Shown piece by piece: positions 8,837 through 16,194 of a stretch of DNA of 64,000 nt (within the stretch, counting starts at the first letter, position 1; each line of letters starts with the position of its first letter). A program made the position numbers and the translations under genes. The notes under the pieces are model-generated. The model was not told the DNA's origin, did not search any database, and saw nothing but the letters and a program-made list of their open reading frames with translations. The DNA is from Chloroflexi bacterium HGW-Chloroflexi-4 (GTDB taxonomy: Bacteria > Chloroflexota > Anaerolineae > Anaerolineales > Anaerolineaceae), in contig PHBW01000013.1 in assembly GCA_002840715.1 (NCBI GenBank), forward strand, positions 43,992-107,991, written 5' to 3'.

Positions 8837-9673
8837 TTATTTAATGTCGTCGTAAGTAATGTTGAAATCAGGGCCAAAGTATTTAACTTGCAAAGCTGCA
8901 AGTGTGCCATCGTCAATCATTGCTTGAAGTGCAAGGTCAACAGGTTCTTTAAGATCACTGCCAAGTGGATAGATAAAACCTAATTCATCACTGGAGATAG
9001 AGGGTCCGATGAGTTCAAGTTGATCAGCATTGGTGCCTTGATAACCCAAACCGACAACTTCATCAATTATGATGGCATCCAGATCGCCGGCGAGCAAAGC
9101 TTGCACAGCAAAGGGGAAGGTCTCAAAAGCCTGAATGCGATCTTCAGGAAGGAATTTGGCTGCGGTTTCATAATTGGTGGTGCTCACCTGGGTGCCCAAT
9201 TTGAATTCTTCATTGGCAACGATGTCTTCGATGCTGGCGAATCTGGTTTCGCCGATGCGGACGAGCAAGCGTTGTTGAATCTGTTGATATCCGATGGAGA
9301 AATCAACCTGTTGTGCACGATCTTCCGTATAGGTAACGCCATCAGCACCGACATCATACTGACCATCAGCCACAGCCTGAATCATGCCATCCCAGGCAGA
9401 TTCGACATAGATGGGGGTGCAGTGCAAACGATTGCAGATATCATCCCATGCTTCATAATCCCAACCGCCGGCTTCACCGGTTGTGGCAGAAATATAGTTG
9501 AATGGAAGATAAGCGTTTTCAACCGCAATTTTGATCTCGCGGCAATCGAGATCAACAATTGCGTCATCCGCTGTTCCCAAACATCCAGAGGCAGGTTTGC
9601 TGCCGGCGCAGGCGCTCAACACAATAATACAAAGCGCTAAAACAATAGCAAGTACAACTTTCGTGTTTTTCAT
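8837..9673 (-). CDS. amino acid ABC transporter substrate-binding lipoprotein
   Basis: 278 aa. A signal peptide ends in lipobox LSAC (Cys 22). The rest is a family 3 (SBP_bac_3) binding protein: 'EIKIAVENAYLPFNYI' opens the domain, and 'VGADGVTYTEDRAQQVDFS' is the characteristic mid-domain motif. GGAGAAGG lies 4 nt before the ATG. It captures an amino acid outside the membrane for the permease and ATPase encoded downstream. A 243-nt 5' leader with a folded element and an intrinsic terminator precedes it (separate entries), so its ligand may be sensed by the leader RNA. The ligand is not readable from sequence. Confidence 0.93.
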   Translation of the reverse strand: MKNTKVVLAIVLALCIIVLSACAGSKPASGCLGTADDAIVDLDCREIKIAVENAYLPFNYISATTGEAGGWDYEAWDDICNRLHCTPIYVESAWDGMIQAVADGQYDVGADGVTYTEDRAQQVDFSIGYQQIQQRLLVRIGETRFASIEDIVANEEFKLGTQVSTTNYETAAKFLPEDRIQAFETFPFAVQALLAGDLDAIIIDEVVGLGYQGTNADQLELIGPSISSDELGFIYPLGSDLKEPVDLALQAMIDDGTLAALQVKYFGPDFNITYDDIK

Positions 9674-9767
9674 TTTTCCTTCTCCTCAATAAAAAGTATT
9701 TACAACATCTTCAACCTGCAAGAGAAGTACAATTGCAGATTGCGGTTACCAAAGTATTTGAGAGCAT

Positions 9768-9795
9768 AAAAAAAACCTTCCCTATGAAGGGAAGG
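9768..9795 (-). terminator. intrinsic terminator inside the leader of the amino acid ABC operon
   Basis: Minus strand: an 8-bp perfect stem CCTTCCCT/AGGGAAGG (9788-9795 with 9776-9783), a 4-nt loop and eight T (9768-9775). It lies about 120 nt downstream of the predicted start of transcription and about 95 nt upstream of the binding-protein ATG. It therefore acts on the operon's own leader and not only on the upstream diguanylate cyclase transcript. Confidence 0.85.
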
Positions 9796-9831
9796 CGGGA
9801 ATTCCTGAAAAATTTTGCTGCTTCTAGGTCA

Positions 9832-9898
9832 ACCTAAATCGAATCAGCGCCCGATACCCTTCGTGAGTGCGGCGTTTGCCTTTCGATGATGCTTAGGT
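9832..9898 (-). ncRNA. folded 5' leader element, candidate riboswitch of unrecognised class
   Basis: Minus strand. Closing helix: ACCTAA (9893-9898) with TTAGGT (9832-9837), continued after a 5-nt one-sided bulge (GCATC, 9888-9892) by ATCGAA (9882-9887) with TTCGAT (9838-9843). Inside are a GGC-AAAC-GCC hairpin (about 9871-9880) and an alternative CGCC/GGCG pairing. The loop contains GAAGGG (9857-9862), which is complementary to CCCTTC in the downstream terminator, a possible antiterminator contact. The element sits between a strong promoter and an intrinsic terminator ahead of an amino acid transporter. I compared it by eye with T-box, lysine, glycine, SAM, c-di-GMP, TPP, FMN and purine elements and recognised none. 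Confidence 0.55.
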
Positions 9899-9922
9899 GT
9901 ATAGACCAATATCATAGGTATG

Positions 9923-9951
9923 TTTATAGCAAACTACAATTTAAAAGTCAA
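9923..9951 (-). promoter_or_regulatory. sigma70-type promoter of the amino acid ABC transporter operon
   Basis: Minus strand -35 TTGACT (9946-9951), 17-bp spacer, -10 TATAAA (9923-9928). Transcription would start near 9916, giving a leader of about 243 nt before the binding-protein start codon. Confidence 0.8.
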
Positions 9952-10042
9952 TGGGTTTTAATTAATTCTTTATTATTTAATAGGATTTGTTGATTTTTGG
10001 ACAAATGTATAAAGAATCCCCTGAAATAAAGTTCTTGAATAA

Positions 10043-11578
10043 TTACGATCGCTTTTTGGATTGTTTCTCGATATACATTGCCTGGTCAGCATCATTTACT
10101 AAGCGTTCCAGAGATACAGGATTTTTCCATTCATAAATTGCGCTACCAGTACTAAACGAAAGATTAAAATTATTCGTTTTATCAGAAATCATATTTTTGA
10201 GTTGTTCCTCCAACCGGGCAAACATGCTTTTCTTTGAATTTTCTGTTGTCTCTATAGCCAAGACGACAAACTCATCACCCCCAAATCGGGCAACAATATC
10301 AGAAGAACGAAATGATTTTTTGAGGATGAAAGCCATATCAATGATGGCCTGATCACCTGCTGCATGTCCAAATTGGTCATTGATCTGCTTTAGGTTATCC
10401 ATATCAAAGAAAAACAATATGGCGTTCATTTCCATGCGCAGACAAAAGGTGCACAACTGATCAGAAAGCACAAAAAAGCCTCTGCGGTTGATAAGCTTTG
10501 TCAGGTCATCGACCAGGCTGAGCTCATGGAGCTCTTCTTCAATTTTTTTGCGATTTGAAATATCGTGCATGACCAAAAGATAGCCAACTACAAATTGTTG
10601 TTTATTCCGCAAGAGTGAGACAGTGATTTCATAAACCGTTTTTTGGTTTTCCCGGATAATTTGCTTTTCAAAACAATAATCGCCTGTCAAAGACTGGAAC
10701 AGCTTTGTGTCGACCAGCGGTAATTCCGATTCCTCAATCTTTAATCCTAAGGGTGTTTTATTCCATCCAAAAATTGCCTGTGCTTTTGGATTGGAATCAA
10801 CAAGCCTGAATTGATCGTCCAATACCAAAACGGCATCTCCCAAAATTTCAATAAGTGCATCTCTCGCGATCGGCACCAGGTCAAACAGTTTATATTTGAG
10901 GATGGCATAGCTGATTGCAAAACCCCAAAGCGTATAAACAAAAGGATTAAGGTCAATATTTTTAAAATTGGGAATTATTTCAATGCCGCTTAAATAAAGT
11001 AAATAAGAAGCGTACAAAACAATAGAAACTCCCAGAATAATGTTGGTTTGCCGGAGGTACAACGATGAAGCATGCCGACGTTTGTAAACCAATAAAAATG
11101 TTCCGATAGTGACCATCACAAGGTTATAAGCCACAGTAATGTAATAGATTGGACCTTTTTCAAAGGAGAGTAGCGGGATCGTTCCGCTGTAATCAATGGT
11201 AGATGAACTATATATAAGTTGTAAAGAATCATCGAAGAATTTTATTACGAGGCAAACAAATGGAATTATAAATAACAGTGGTGCATTTTTCTTGGTGACC
11301 CAGTTATTGCTGCCGCTGAAATGGCTGGCGAATATCAGATAAAGAGCTGGAAAGGACAAAATGCCAATATACTGCACCTTATTCCAAAAAAGCATCAACG
11401 AAATTTTCAAACTAGCAAGTTCAAAGCTATACCCGAATATGTATATATCCATGGCGACCATAAATAGGGTAAAAACCTTTGCCATTTCAATTTTTCCCTG
11501 CCGCCATGCATAAACTGCAATAACAGCAATCATGATGGCGCAGATAAAAACAATTAATGCTATTGGATTCAGAGCCAT
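10043..11578 (-). CDS. membrane diguanylate cyclase (7TM-PAS-GGDEF)
   Basis: 511 aa. Seven hydrophobic helices (about 1-225) of the histidine-kinase N-terminal 7TM type are followed by a PAS-like domain (about 235-350, 'EILGDAVLVLDDQFRLVDSNPKA') and a GGDEF domain. The active-site motif is a canonical GGDEF (433-437), so it should make c-di-GMP from two GTP. RSSD (424-427), exactly five residues before it, is the inhibitory RxxD I-site, predicting product feedback. No EAL domain is present. The signal sensed by the 7TM part is unknown. It is transcribed leftward on its own. The candidate riboswitch of the ABC operon lies just downstream on the same strand. Confidence 0.92.
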   Translation of the reverse strand: MALNPIALIVFICAIMIAVIAVYAWRQGKIEMAKVFTLFMVAMDIYIFGYSFELASLKISLMLFWNKVQYIGILSFPALYLIFASHFSGSNNWVTKKNAPLLFIIPFVCLVIKFFDDSLQLIYSSSTIDYSGTIPLLSFEKGPIYYITVAYNLVMVTIGTFLLVYKRRHASSLYLRQTNIILGVSIVLYASYLLYLSGIEIIPNFKNIDLNPFVYTLWGFAISYAILKYKLFDLVPIARDALIEILGDAVLVLDDQFRLVDSNPKAQAIFGWNKTPLGLKIEESELPLVDTKLFQSLTGDYCFEKQIIRENQKTVYEITVSLLRNKQQFVVGYLLVMHDISNRKKIEEELHELSLVDDLTKLINRRGFFVLSDQLCTFCLRMEMNAILFFFDMDNLKQINDQFGHAAGDQAIIDMAFILKKSFRSSDIVARFGGDEFVVLAIETTENSKKSMFARLEEQLKNMISDKTNNFNLSFSTGSAIYEWKNPVSLERLVNDADQAMYIEKQSKKRS

Positions 11579-11752
11579 AATTTATCCATTGAATTCGTGT
11601 TATTTTTGCTTTTTAATAATTTGCATGTTTTGCAAGATTAATACCAATTTGATGTTCCAAAAATCCATGAAAGGCTTTCATTAATAAAAATTAGATATTG
11701 GCTTAACGTGTTACTTGGCAATGATTTTTAAAGTTAGTTAATTATTCCTGAA

Positions 11753-11758
11753 TATAAT
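11753..11758 (+). promoter_or_regulatory. probable -10 box of the alpha-toroid gene
   Basis: A consensus TATAAT lies 26 nt upstream of the ATG at 11785, with AAAAGGAGA as ribosome site in between. No clear -35 element was found at the right distance. Confidence 0.5.
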
Positions 11759-11784
11759 ATTAACATGAGAAAAGGAGATAGCTT

Positions 11785-12744
11785 ATGGAACAAACAATAG
11801 AATGGTTGATTTCAACATCTCCTCTAACTGATTATCGCACTCGCCTGGACCTTCTTCACCAGCCAGAGACAGACACTTTAGTCATCACTGCACGAAAAAC
11901 TATGCTTGAAAACCCATTAATCACCAGCATGATCAAGGAGATTACCAATTGGCCAGGAACCTTATTGGTCAGCCACAAAAGCGCTGGGCACTCCCTACAC
12001 AAGCTGGTTTTTCTGGCAGAGATTGGATTAACCGTTAATGATCCGGGTATGCAAGAATTGATCTCGAGAGTTATGGAACATCAGGATTCTGATGGTCCTT
12101 TTGAGATGTTAACCAATATTCCAACCCATTTTGGTGGAACAGGGGAAGATGTATGGTCGTGGGCATTGTGTGACGCCCCCTCCTTACTGTATGCCTTGGT
12201 AAAATTCGGTTTGGGTGACGACCCACGAGTCAATCGCGGGATTGAATATCTCTCAGGACTGGTGAGAGAAAACGGGTTTCCGTGCGCCGGACCCACAAAA
12301 TTGGGAACCTTTCGCGGACCTGGCAGAAAAATTGACCCCTGTCCTTATGCCAACCTGATCATGGTCAAGCTGCTTTCTTCAATCCCAGAGTATTGCGACA
12401 GCGATGCCTGTCATAAAGGTGCTGAATCGATTCTGAAGTGTTGGGCTGAACGACAGACTTTTCATCCATACATCTTCTACATGGGGAATGATTTTTGCAA
12501 ACTCAAAGCACCATTGGTTTGGTTTGACATCATTCATGTTTCATTTGTTTTATCACAATTGCCCTGGATAAAAGGCGATCAACGGCTTGAAGAGTTGAAA
12601 GCCCTCATCGCACAAAAAGCCGATGCAGAAGGACGTTTTACACCTGAATCCATTTGGACAGCCTGGAAAGGATGGGATTTTGGGCAGAAAAAAGTACCTT
12701 CCCCTTATCTCACATTTTTGGCCACAAAAATACTATCTGATTAA
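11785..12744 (+). CDS. terpenoid cyclase/prenyltransferase-fold (alpha-alpha toroid) protein, function unknown
   Basis: 319 aa, soluble. GGAG lies 8 nt before the ATG. The spacing of helices and of segments such as 'HQDSDGPFEM', 'WALCDAPSLLYALVKFGL', 'RVNRGIEYLSGL' and 'WTAWKGWDFGQKK' resembles alpha/alpha-toroid proteins of the squalene-cyclase/prenyltransferase superfamily. The catalytic DxDD motif of squalene-hopene cyclases is not visible, so cyclase activity is not claimed. Similar stand-alone proteins in other bacteria are annotated only as hypothetical. The gene stands alone between divergent and convergent neighbours. Confidence 0.65.
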   Translation: MEQTIEWLISTSPLTDYRTRLDLLHQPETDTLVITARKTMLENPLITSMIKEITNWPGTLLVSHKSAGHSLHKLVFLAEIGLTVNDPGMQELISRVMEHQDSDGPFEMLTNIPTHFGGTGEDVWSWALCDAPSLLYALVKFGLGDDPRVNRGIEYLSGLVRENGFPCAGPTKLGTFRGPGRKIDPCPYANLIMVKLLSSIPEYCDSDACHKGAESILKCWAERQTFHPYIFYMGNDFCKLKAPLVWFDIIHVSFVLSQLPWIKGDQRLEELKALIAQKADAEGRFTPESIWTAWKGWDFGQKKVPSPYLTFLATKILSD

Positions 12745-12793
12745 CGGTTGATTCCAATTTTTCAAATTGAAACCTTATAAATTCTAACTTACT

Positions 12794-12822
12794 AAAAAAA
12801 AACGACCTGATTTCTCAGGTCG
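12794..12822 (-). terminator. intrinsic terminator of recX-rny
   Basis: An 8-bp stem CGACCTGA/TCAGGTCG (12803-12810 with 12815-12822), a TTTC loop and nine T on the minus strand (12794-12802), 22 nt after the rny stop. Confidence 0.92.
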
Positions 12823-12844
12823 CTTTAGAATTTCTTTGTCAAAC

Positions 12845-14383
12845 TTACTTGGCGAACTCAATTGCTCGCGTTTCGCGGATGACGGTCACTTTGATCTGAC
12901 CTGGATACTGCATGGATTCTTCAACCTTTTTGGCCACATCACGTGCCAGGCGGGTGGATGCGAGATCGTCGATTTCTTCCGGGCGGACAATGATGCGAAC
13001 TTCACGCCCAGCCTGGATGGCATAACTTTGCTGCACACCTTTGAAGGAGTTGGCAATTTCTTCAAGCGCACGAAGACGCTTGATGTATTGTTCCAAATCT
13101 TCTCGGCGTGCACCTGGACGTGCACCAGAAATGGCATCAGCAGCTTCAACAATCACAGCTTCGAGTGATTCTTGATCAACTTCATGGTGATGAGATGCCA
13201 TGGCATTCACCACCTTGGGATGCACCCCATAGCGTTTGGCGTATTCTGCACCCAATTGGGCATGAGTGCCCTCTGTGTTGTGGTCAAGTGCTTTGCCTAG
13301 ATCATGCAGCAAACCACCAGCCCGGGCAACTTCCACGTTCCCGCCTAATTCGGCAGCCAATACTGCAGAAAGTTTGGCTACTTCAACGGCATGTGAGAGT
13401 TGGTTTTGACCATAAGAGGTACGGAATTTCAAACGACCCAGAAGTTTCAAAACCTCAGGATGTATGCCAGCCACACCGGCGTCAAAAGCAGCGCCTTCAC
13501 CTGCTTCAATAATGGCTTTTTCAACTTCTTTTTCTTCTTCAGCAAGAATTTTTTCAATGTGGGCAGGATGGATTCTACCATCCACAATCAAACGATCCAA
13601 AGAACGTCTGGCGATTTCACGTCTTACAGGGTCAAAGCAAGAAATGGTCACTGCCTCAGGGGTATCATCCACAATCACGTCAACACCGGCTGCCTGTTCA
13701 AATGCCCTGATGTTGCGTCCATTGCGTCCAACGATGCGGCCTTTCATTTCTTCATTTGGAAGGGTTACGAGAGAAGTAGAAACACTGACCACGTGTTCTG
13801 ATGCCACACGTTGAATGGCATCGGTGATGATCTCGCGGGCGCGTTTTTCGCCTTCGTTTCGGGCTTCAGCTTCAATCTGGCGGATGATGCGGGCCATATC
13901 ATTTCGGCCTTCTTTTTCAGCCTCACCAAGTAAAACCTGTTTGGCTTCTTCCATGCTCATCTGCCCAATCCGTTGAAGTTCTTCCAACTCAGTGGCATAA
14001 AGTTTTTCAATTTCGTTGGCGCGTTTATCCAATGCGCTTTGGCGTTTGTTAATATTCTGTTCTCGAAGCTCAAGTCGTTCAATACGATTGTCCAGTTCAA
14101 GGCGGCGTTTTTGAAGTCGGTCATCTTCACGAAGGATTTCACTTCTTCGCCTGGAGTTCTCGGTTTCTGCATCTTGAAGAATCTTGAGTGACCTGTCTTT
14201 GGCTTCCATCTCAATATTCTTGGCTTTTTCTGATGCCAACCTAACCAGACTGTCTGCTTCATTTTGTTGGCTTTTTTTGAATTTCTCGGTAAAACTTTTT
14301 ACCAGAAGATATGAAACTCCTCCGGCTGCTACCAACCCTACTGCCAGTGCAATGAGAATTGTGGCAAGATTAATATTTTCCAT
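12845..14383 (-). CDS. rny: ribonuclease Y
   Basis: 512 aa from the ATG at 14383, which has GAGG 6 nt upstream; in-frame starts further upstream lie within recX. Order: one N-terminal membrane helix (about 5-28), a long charged coiled coil (about 30-200), a KH domain with 'GRIVGRNGRNIRAFE', and an HD domain with 'LLHDLGKALD' holding the metal-binding His-Asp. It is the membrane-bound endoribonuclease that starts mRNA decay in many bacteria lacking RNase E. It overlaps the end of recX by 14 nt, so the two are co-translated. The sequence is full length. Confidence 0.96.
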   Translation of the reverse strand: MENINLATILIALAVGLVAAGGVSYLLVKSFTEKFKKSQQNEADSLVRLASEKAKNIEMEAKDRSLKILQDAETENSRRRSEILREDDRLQKRRLELDNRIERLELREQNINKRQSALDKRANEIEKLYATELEELQRIGQMSMEEAKQVLLGEAEKEGRNDMARIIRQIEAEARNEGEKRAREIITDAIQRVASEHVVSVSTSLVTLPNEEMKGRIVGRNGRNIRAFEQAAGVDVIVDDTPEAVTISCFDPVRREIARRSLDRLIVDGRIHPAHIEKILAEEEKEVEKAIIEAGEGAAFDAGVAGIHPEVLKLLGRLKFRTSYGQNQLSHAVEVAKLSAVLAAELGGNVEVARAGGLLHDLGKALDHNTEGTHAQLGAEYAKRYGVHPKVVNAMASHHHEVDQESLEAVIVEAADAISGARPGARREDLEQYIKRLRALEEIANSFKGVQQSYAIQAGREVRIIVRPEEIDDLASTRLARDVAKKVEESMQYPGQIKVTVIRETRAIEFAK

Positions 14384-15041
14384 TATCATCCTCGTTTTCC
14401 AGGTTATTGCTTTGGTCTTGTTCCAACTCACGGATCAGGTTTCGGATTACAGGTGTAATAGTCCCATAAGAGAAACCCCGTCTGGCCAAATAAGCACTCA
14501 ACTTTTTTCGAAAAACTTCACGATCCTGATAATTCAGTTTTCGTGCATAATGGGCTGCTGCCCGAGTGGCCAATTCTATGTCATCCGCACTGTCTGCCAA
14601 AGCAGATTCAATCAGTTGCTCACTTACACCTTTAATTCTTAGTTCATATCGCATCAACCGTTGGCTGCGAGGATGGTAATCGTTGCGATTCTCTATCCAC
14701 ATTTTGGCAAATTGTTGGTCTTGAACAAGATTTGCCCTTTTCAGCCGAATTACTACTTGGTCGATTTCTAAAGTGCCAAATCCTTTTTGAATTAATCTTT
14801 GTCTAATTTCTTTTTCTGTCCTTGGGCGATAATCCAACAACCGAGTAGCCTTTTGATAAGCTACTTCTGAACTATCCGATTCGATCAAGGTGGTAATGCG
14901 ATCTTCACTTAGAAAATCCCCTACCTTGAGCCAGGCAGCTACCAATCTTGAAAGCCCAAAAGCAAATTCCCCATCCAGTTCGATATTGAGCCGGTCGGGA
15001 TCGTGTTTCTGAACGTGAATGGCAGTGATCTGACGCTCCAT
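14370..15041 (-). CDS. recX: regulatory protein RecX
   Basis: 223 aa from the ATG at 15041; a TTG two codons earlier is possible but less likely. The protein shows three tandem RecX three-helix repeats, with 'LDYRPRTEKEIRQRLIQKGF' as a typical first repeat and 'YELRIKGVSEQLIESAL' as the second. RecX binds RecA filaments and limits strand exchange. recA is not adjacent here, although recA-recX linkage is common. It is co-transcribed with rny. A terminator-like hairpin lies just upstream of the start and may act as an attenuator. Confidence 0.9.
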   Translation of the reverse strand: MERQITAIHVQKHDPDRLNIELDGEFAFGLSRLVAAWLKVGDFLSEDRITTLIESDSSEVAYQKATRLLDYRPRTEKEIRQRLIQKGFGTLEIDQVVIRLKRANLVQDQQFAKMWIENRNDYHPRSQRLMRYELRIKGVSEQLIESALADSADDIELATRAAAHYARKLNYQDREVFRKKLSAYLARRGFSYGTITPVIRNLIRELEQDQSNNLENEDDNGKY

Positions 15042-15052
15042 GATCAATTAAC

Positions 15053-15089
15053 AAAAAACAGCCAAATTCACTTTAGATGACTTGGCTGT
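15053..15089 (-). terminator. terminator-like hairpin just upstream of recX
   Basis: Minus strand: ACAGCCAA (15082-15089) with TTGGCTGT (15058-15065), a 16-nt loop, then a run of T (15053-15058). No coding gene upstream on this strand needs it, so it either ends a small RNA or attenuates recX-rny transcription. Confidence 0.7.
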
Positions 15090-15112
15090 CGATCTTCAAT
15101 TAACTGGATATC

Positions 15113-15207
15113 AATTCAATAAGGAGGTTACCGTTTTTACACTAATCAGTCTATTCAATTACGGGTTCACATTAACAAGACTTATTCAAAGAGATCCTGA
15201 TTGAATT
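15113..15207 (-). ncRNA. possible structured RNA (leader of recX-rny or independent small RNA)
   Basis: On the minus strand AATTCAATCAGGA (15195-15207) can pair with TCCTTATTGAATT (15113-15125), 12 of 13 positions. Within the enclosed 69 nt, AGTCT (15178-15182) pairs with AGACT (15148-15152). The terminator-like hairpin at 15053-15089 follows 24 nt later. No start codon or open frame of note lies on this strand, and no clear promoter was found. The family is not recognised. The remainder of the 450-bp gap (15208-15477) shows nothing I can name. Confidence 0.35.
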
Positions 15208-15477
15208 CTAATTCGGATTTGCTCTTCTTAACGTCATTAAAGTTCGCCTCAGTGGACCCAATTCGTAAAAGAAACCTGATAACCAAGTGACAAAAACATC
15301 CAAACTCCAGATGGAGTGAAAAACTTTCCAGCCAATATAGGAATCGATCAGCAAAAAGGCTTTATAAGATTACCTCTAAATCAAATCATTCCAAGTTATT
15401 ACAATTATACATTATTTTTTAAATTATTGCTTATAGATAAATCTTTCGGTCTTGATTGTTTTATCTGCTTTGATTCA

Positions 15478-15486
15478 TGCTACAAT
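15478..15486 (+). promoter_or_regulatory. extended -10 promoter, probably leaderless
   Basis: TGCTACAAT matches an extended -10 (TG-N-TACAAT). Its last base is 6 nt before the ATG at 15493, so transcription should start at or next to the start codon. No Shine-Dalgarno is present. Confidence 0.55.
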
Positions 15487-15492
15487 CAAAGA

Positions 15493-15909
15493 ATGGAAAA
15501 TAAGAAAAAACAAGTCACCATTGAGCCCGAACACCTTCATAGAAATCAATCTGTTACGCAAGTGTTATTACCAATTATTGGTGCTGGCCTCATTTGTCTG
15601 ACGGTTTGCCTGTTACTGCTTTTTTCCACATCTGCAGAACCTCAATCTACCGAACAGTGGGCTCAAATTTCAACCATGTTTTTGATCTTTCCAACGTTGT
15701 TTTTAGGGCTGGTCAGCCTGGCTTTATTGATTGGTTTGGCAATTTTATCCAGCAAATGGAATAAAAGCTGGCCTCCTGCTCTGCGTAATGTACGACTAGT
15801 GATCATCAATTTTGAAAAGAATATTCAAGGATTAGCTCAAAAACCAGCCCAGCCAGTAATTAAATTAAAATCCATTTTGGCTGGTATAAAAGCTGTTTTT
15901 AAGAAGTAA
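15493..15909 (+). CDS. small two-helix membrane protein, function unknown
   Basis: 138 aa from the ATG at 15493. An in-frame open stretch continues upstream, but its residues are AT-rich and unlike a protein, and the promoter falls inside it. A hydrophilic N-terminus (1-22) is followed by two membrane helices (about 24-44 and 60-85) and a basic C-terminal tail. No known family is recognised. It is followed after 19 nt by another small membrane protein with a strong ribosome site, so the two form a transcription unit. Confidence 0.6.
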   Translation: MENKKKQVTIEPEHLHRNQSVTQVLLPIIGAGLICLTVCLLLLFSTSAEPQSTEQWAQISTMFLIFPTLFLGLVSLALLIGLAILSSKWNKSWPPALRNVRLVIINFEKNIQGLAQKPAQPVIKLKSILAGIKAVFKK

Positions 15910-15928
15910 AGCTTTTTTTGGAGGAATA

Positions 15929-16135
15929 ATGGAAGAAAACACTAAATGGAAATCATTAACCTACCTGATTGGTGGGACTTTAGGTTTGGCAACAGGTTTG
16001 GCGGCAGCCTTCTTATTCATTAGATCACGTGAAAATTCTGAGGGTGATCATAGCATTACCTCAGGCCAGGGTGTAAAAATTGGAATGGGAATCGTCACAT
16101 TCTTACGCAATATCATGGAAAGTACTTCAAAATAG
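15929..16135 (+). CDS. small YtxH-like membrane protein
   Basis: 68 aa. GGAGG lies 5 nt before the ATG. One Gly-rich helix ('IGGTLGLATGLAAAFLFI', about 14-31) is followed by a charged segment, the usual look of YtxH-like general-stress proteins. Glycine spacing suggests helix packing in the membrane. A second protein of this type is encoded at 19454. Confidence 0.7.
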   Translation: MEENTKWKSLTYLIGGTLGLATGLAAAFLFIRSRENSEGDHSITSGQGVKIGMGIVTFLRNIMESTSK

Positions 16136-16183
16136 GTTTTTTCATTACAAACTATGGGGAAAATCACTTTACTGAATTAATTA

Positions 16184-16189
16184 TATAAT
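16184..16189 (+). promoter_or_regulatory. -10 box, probably leaderless promoter of the PfkB-like gene
   Basis: A consensus TATAAT ends 5 nt before the ATG at 16195, and no ribosome site is present. Transcription would start at the start codon. The -35 region is weak. Confidence 0.55.
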
Positions 16190-16194
16190 CCGGT

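Noticed and set aside
9020-9640. Open frame of about 200 codons on the plus strand
   Set aside because: It lies wholly antisense to the well-supported binding-protein gene and has no family features.
9832-9898. Assignment of the ABC leader to c-di-GMP-I, glycine, lysine, SAM or T-box class
   Set aside because: Short matches such as GGCAAAC exist, but the conserved cores and helix order of those classes are not met.
15121-15129. AAGGAGGTT as a ribosome site on the plus strand
   Set aside because: No start codon lies at a usable distance downstream.
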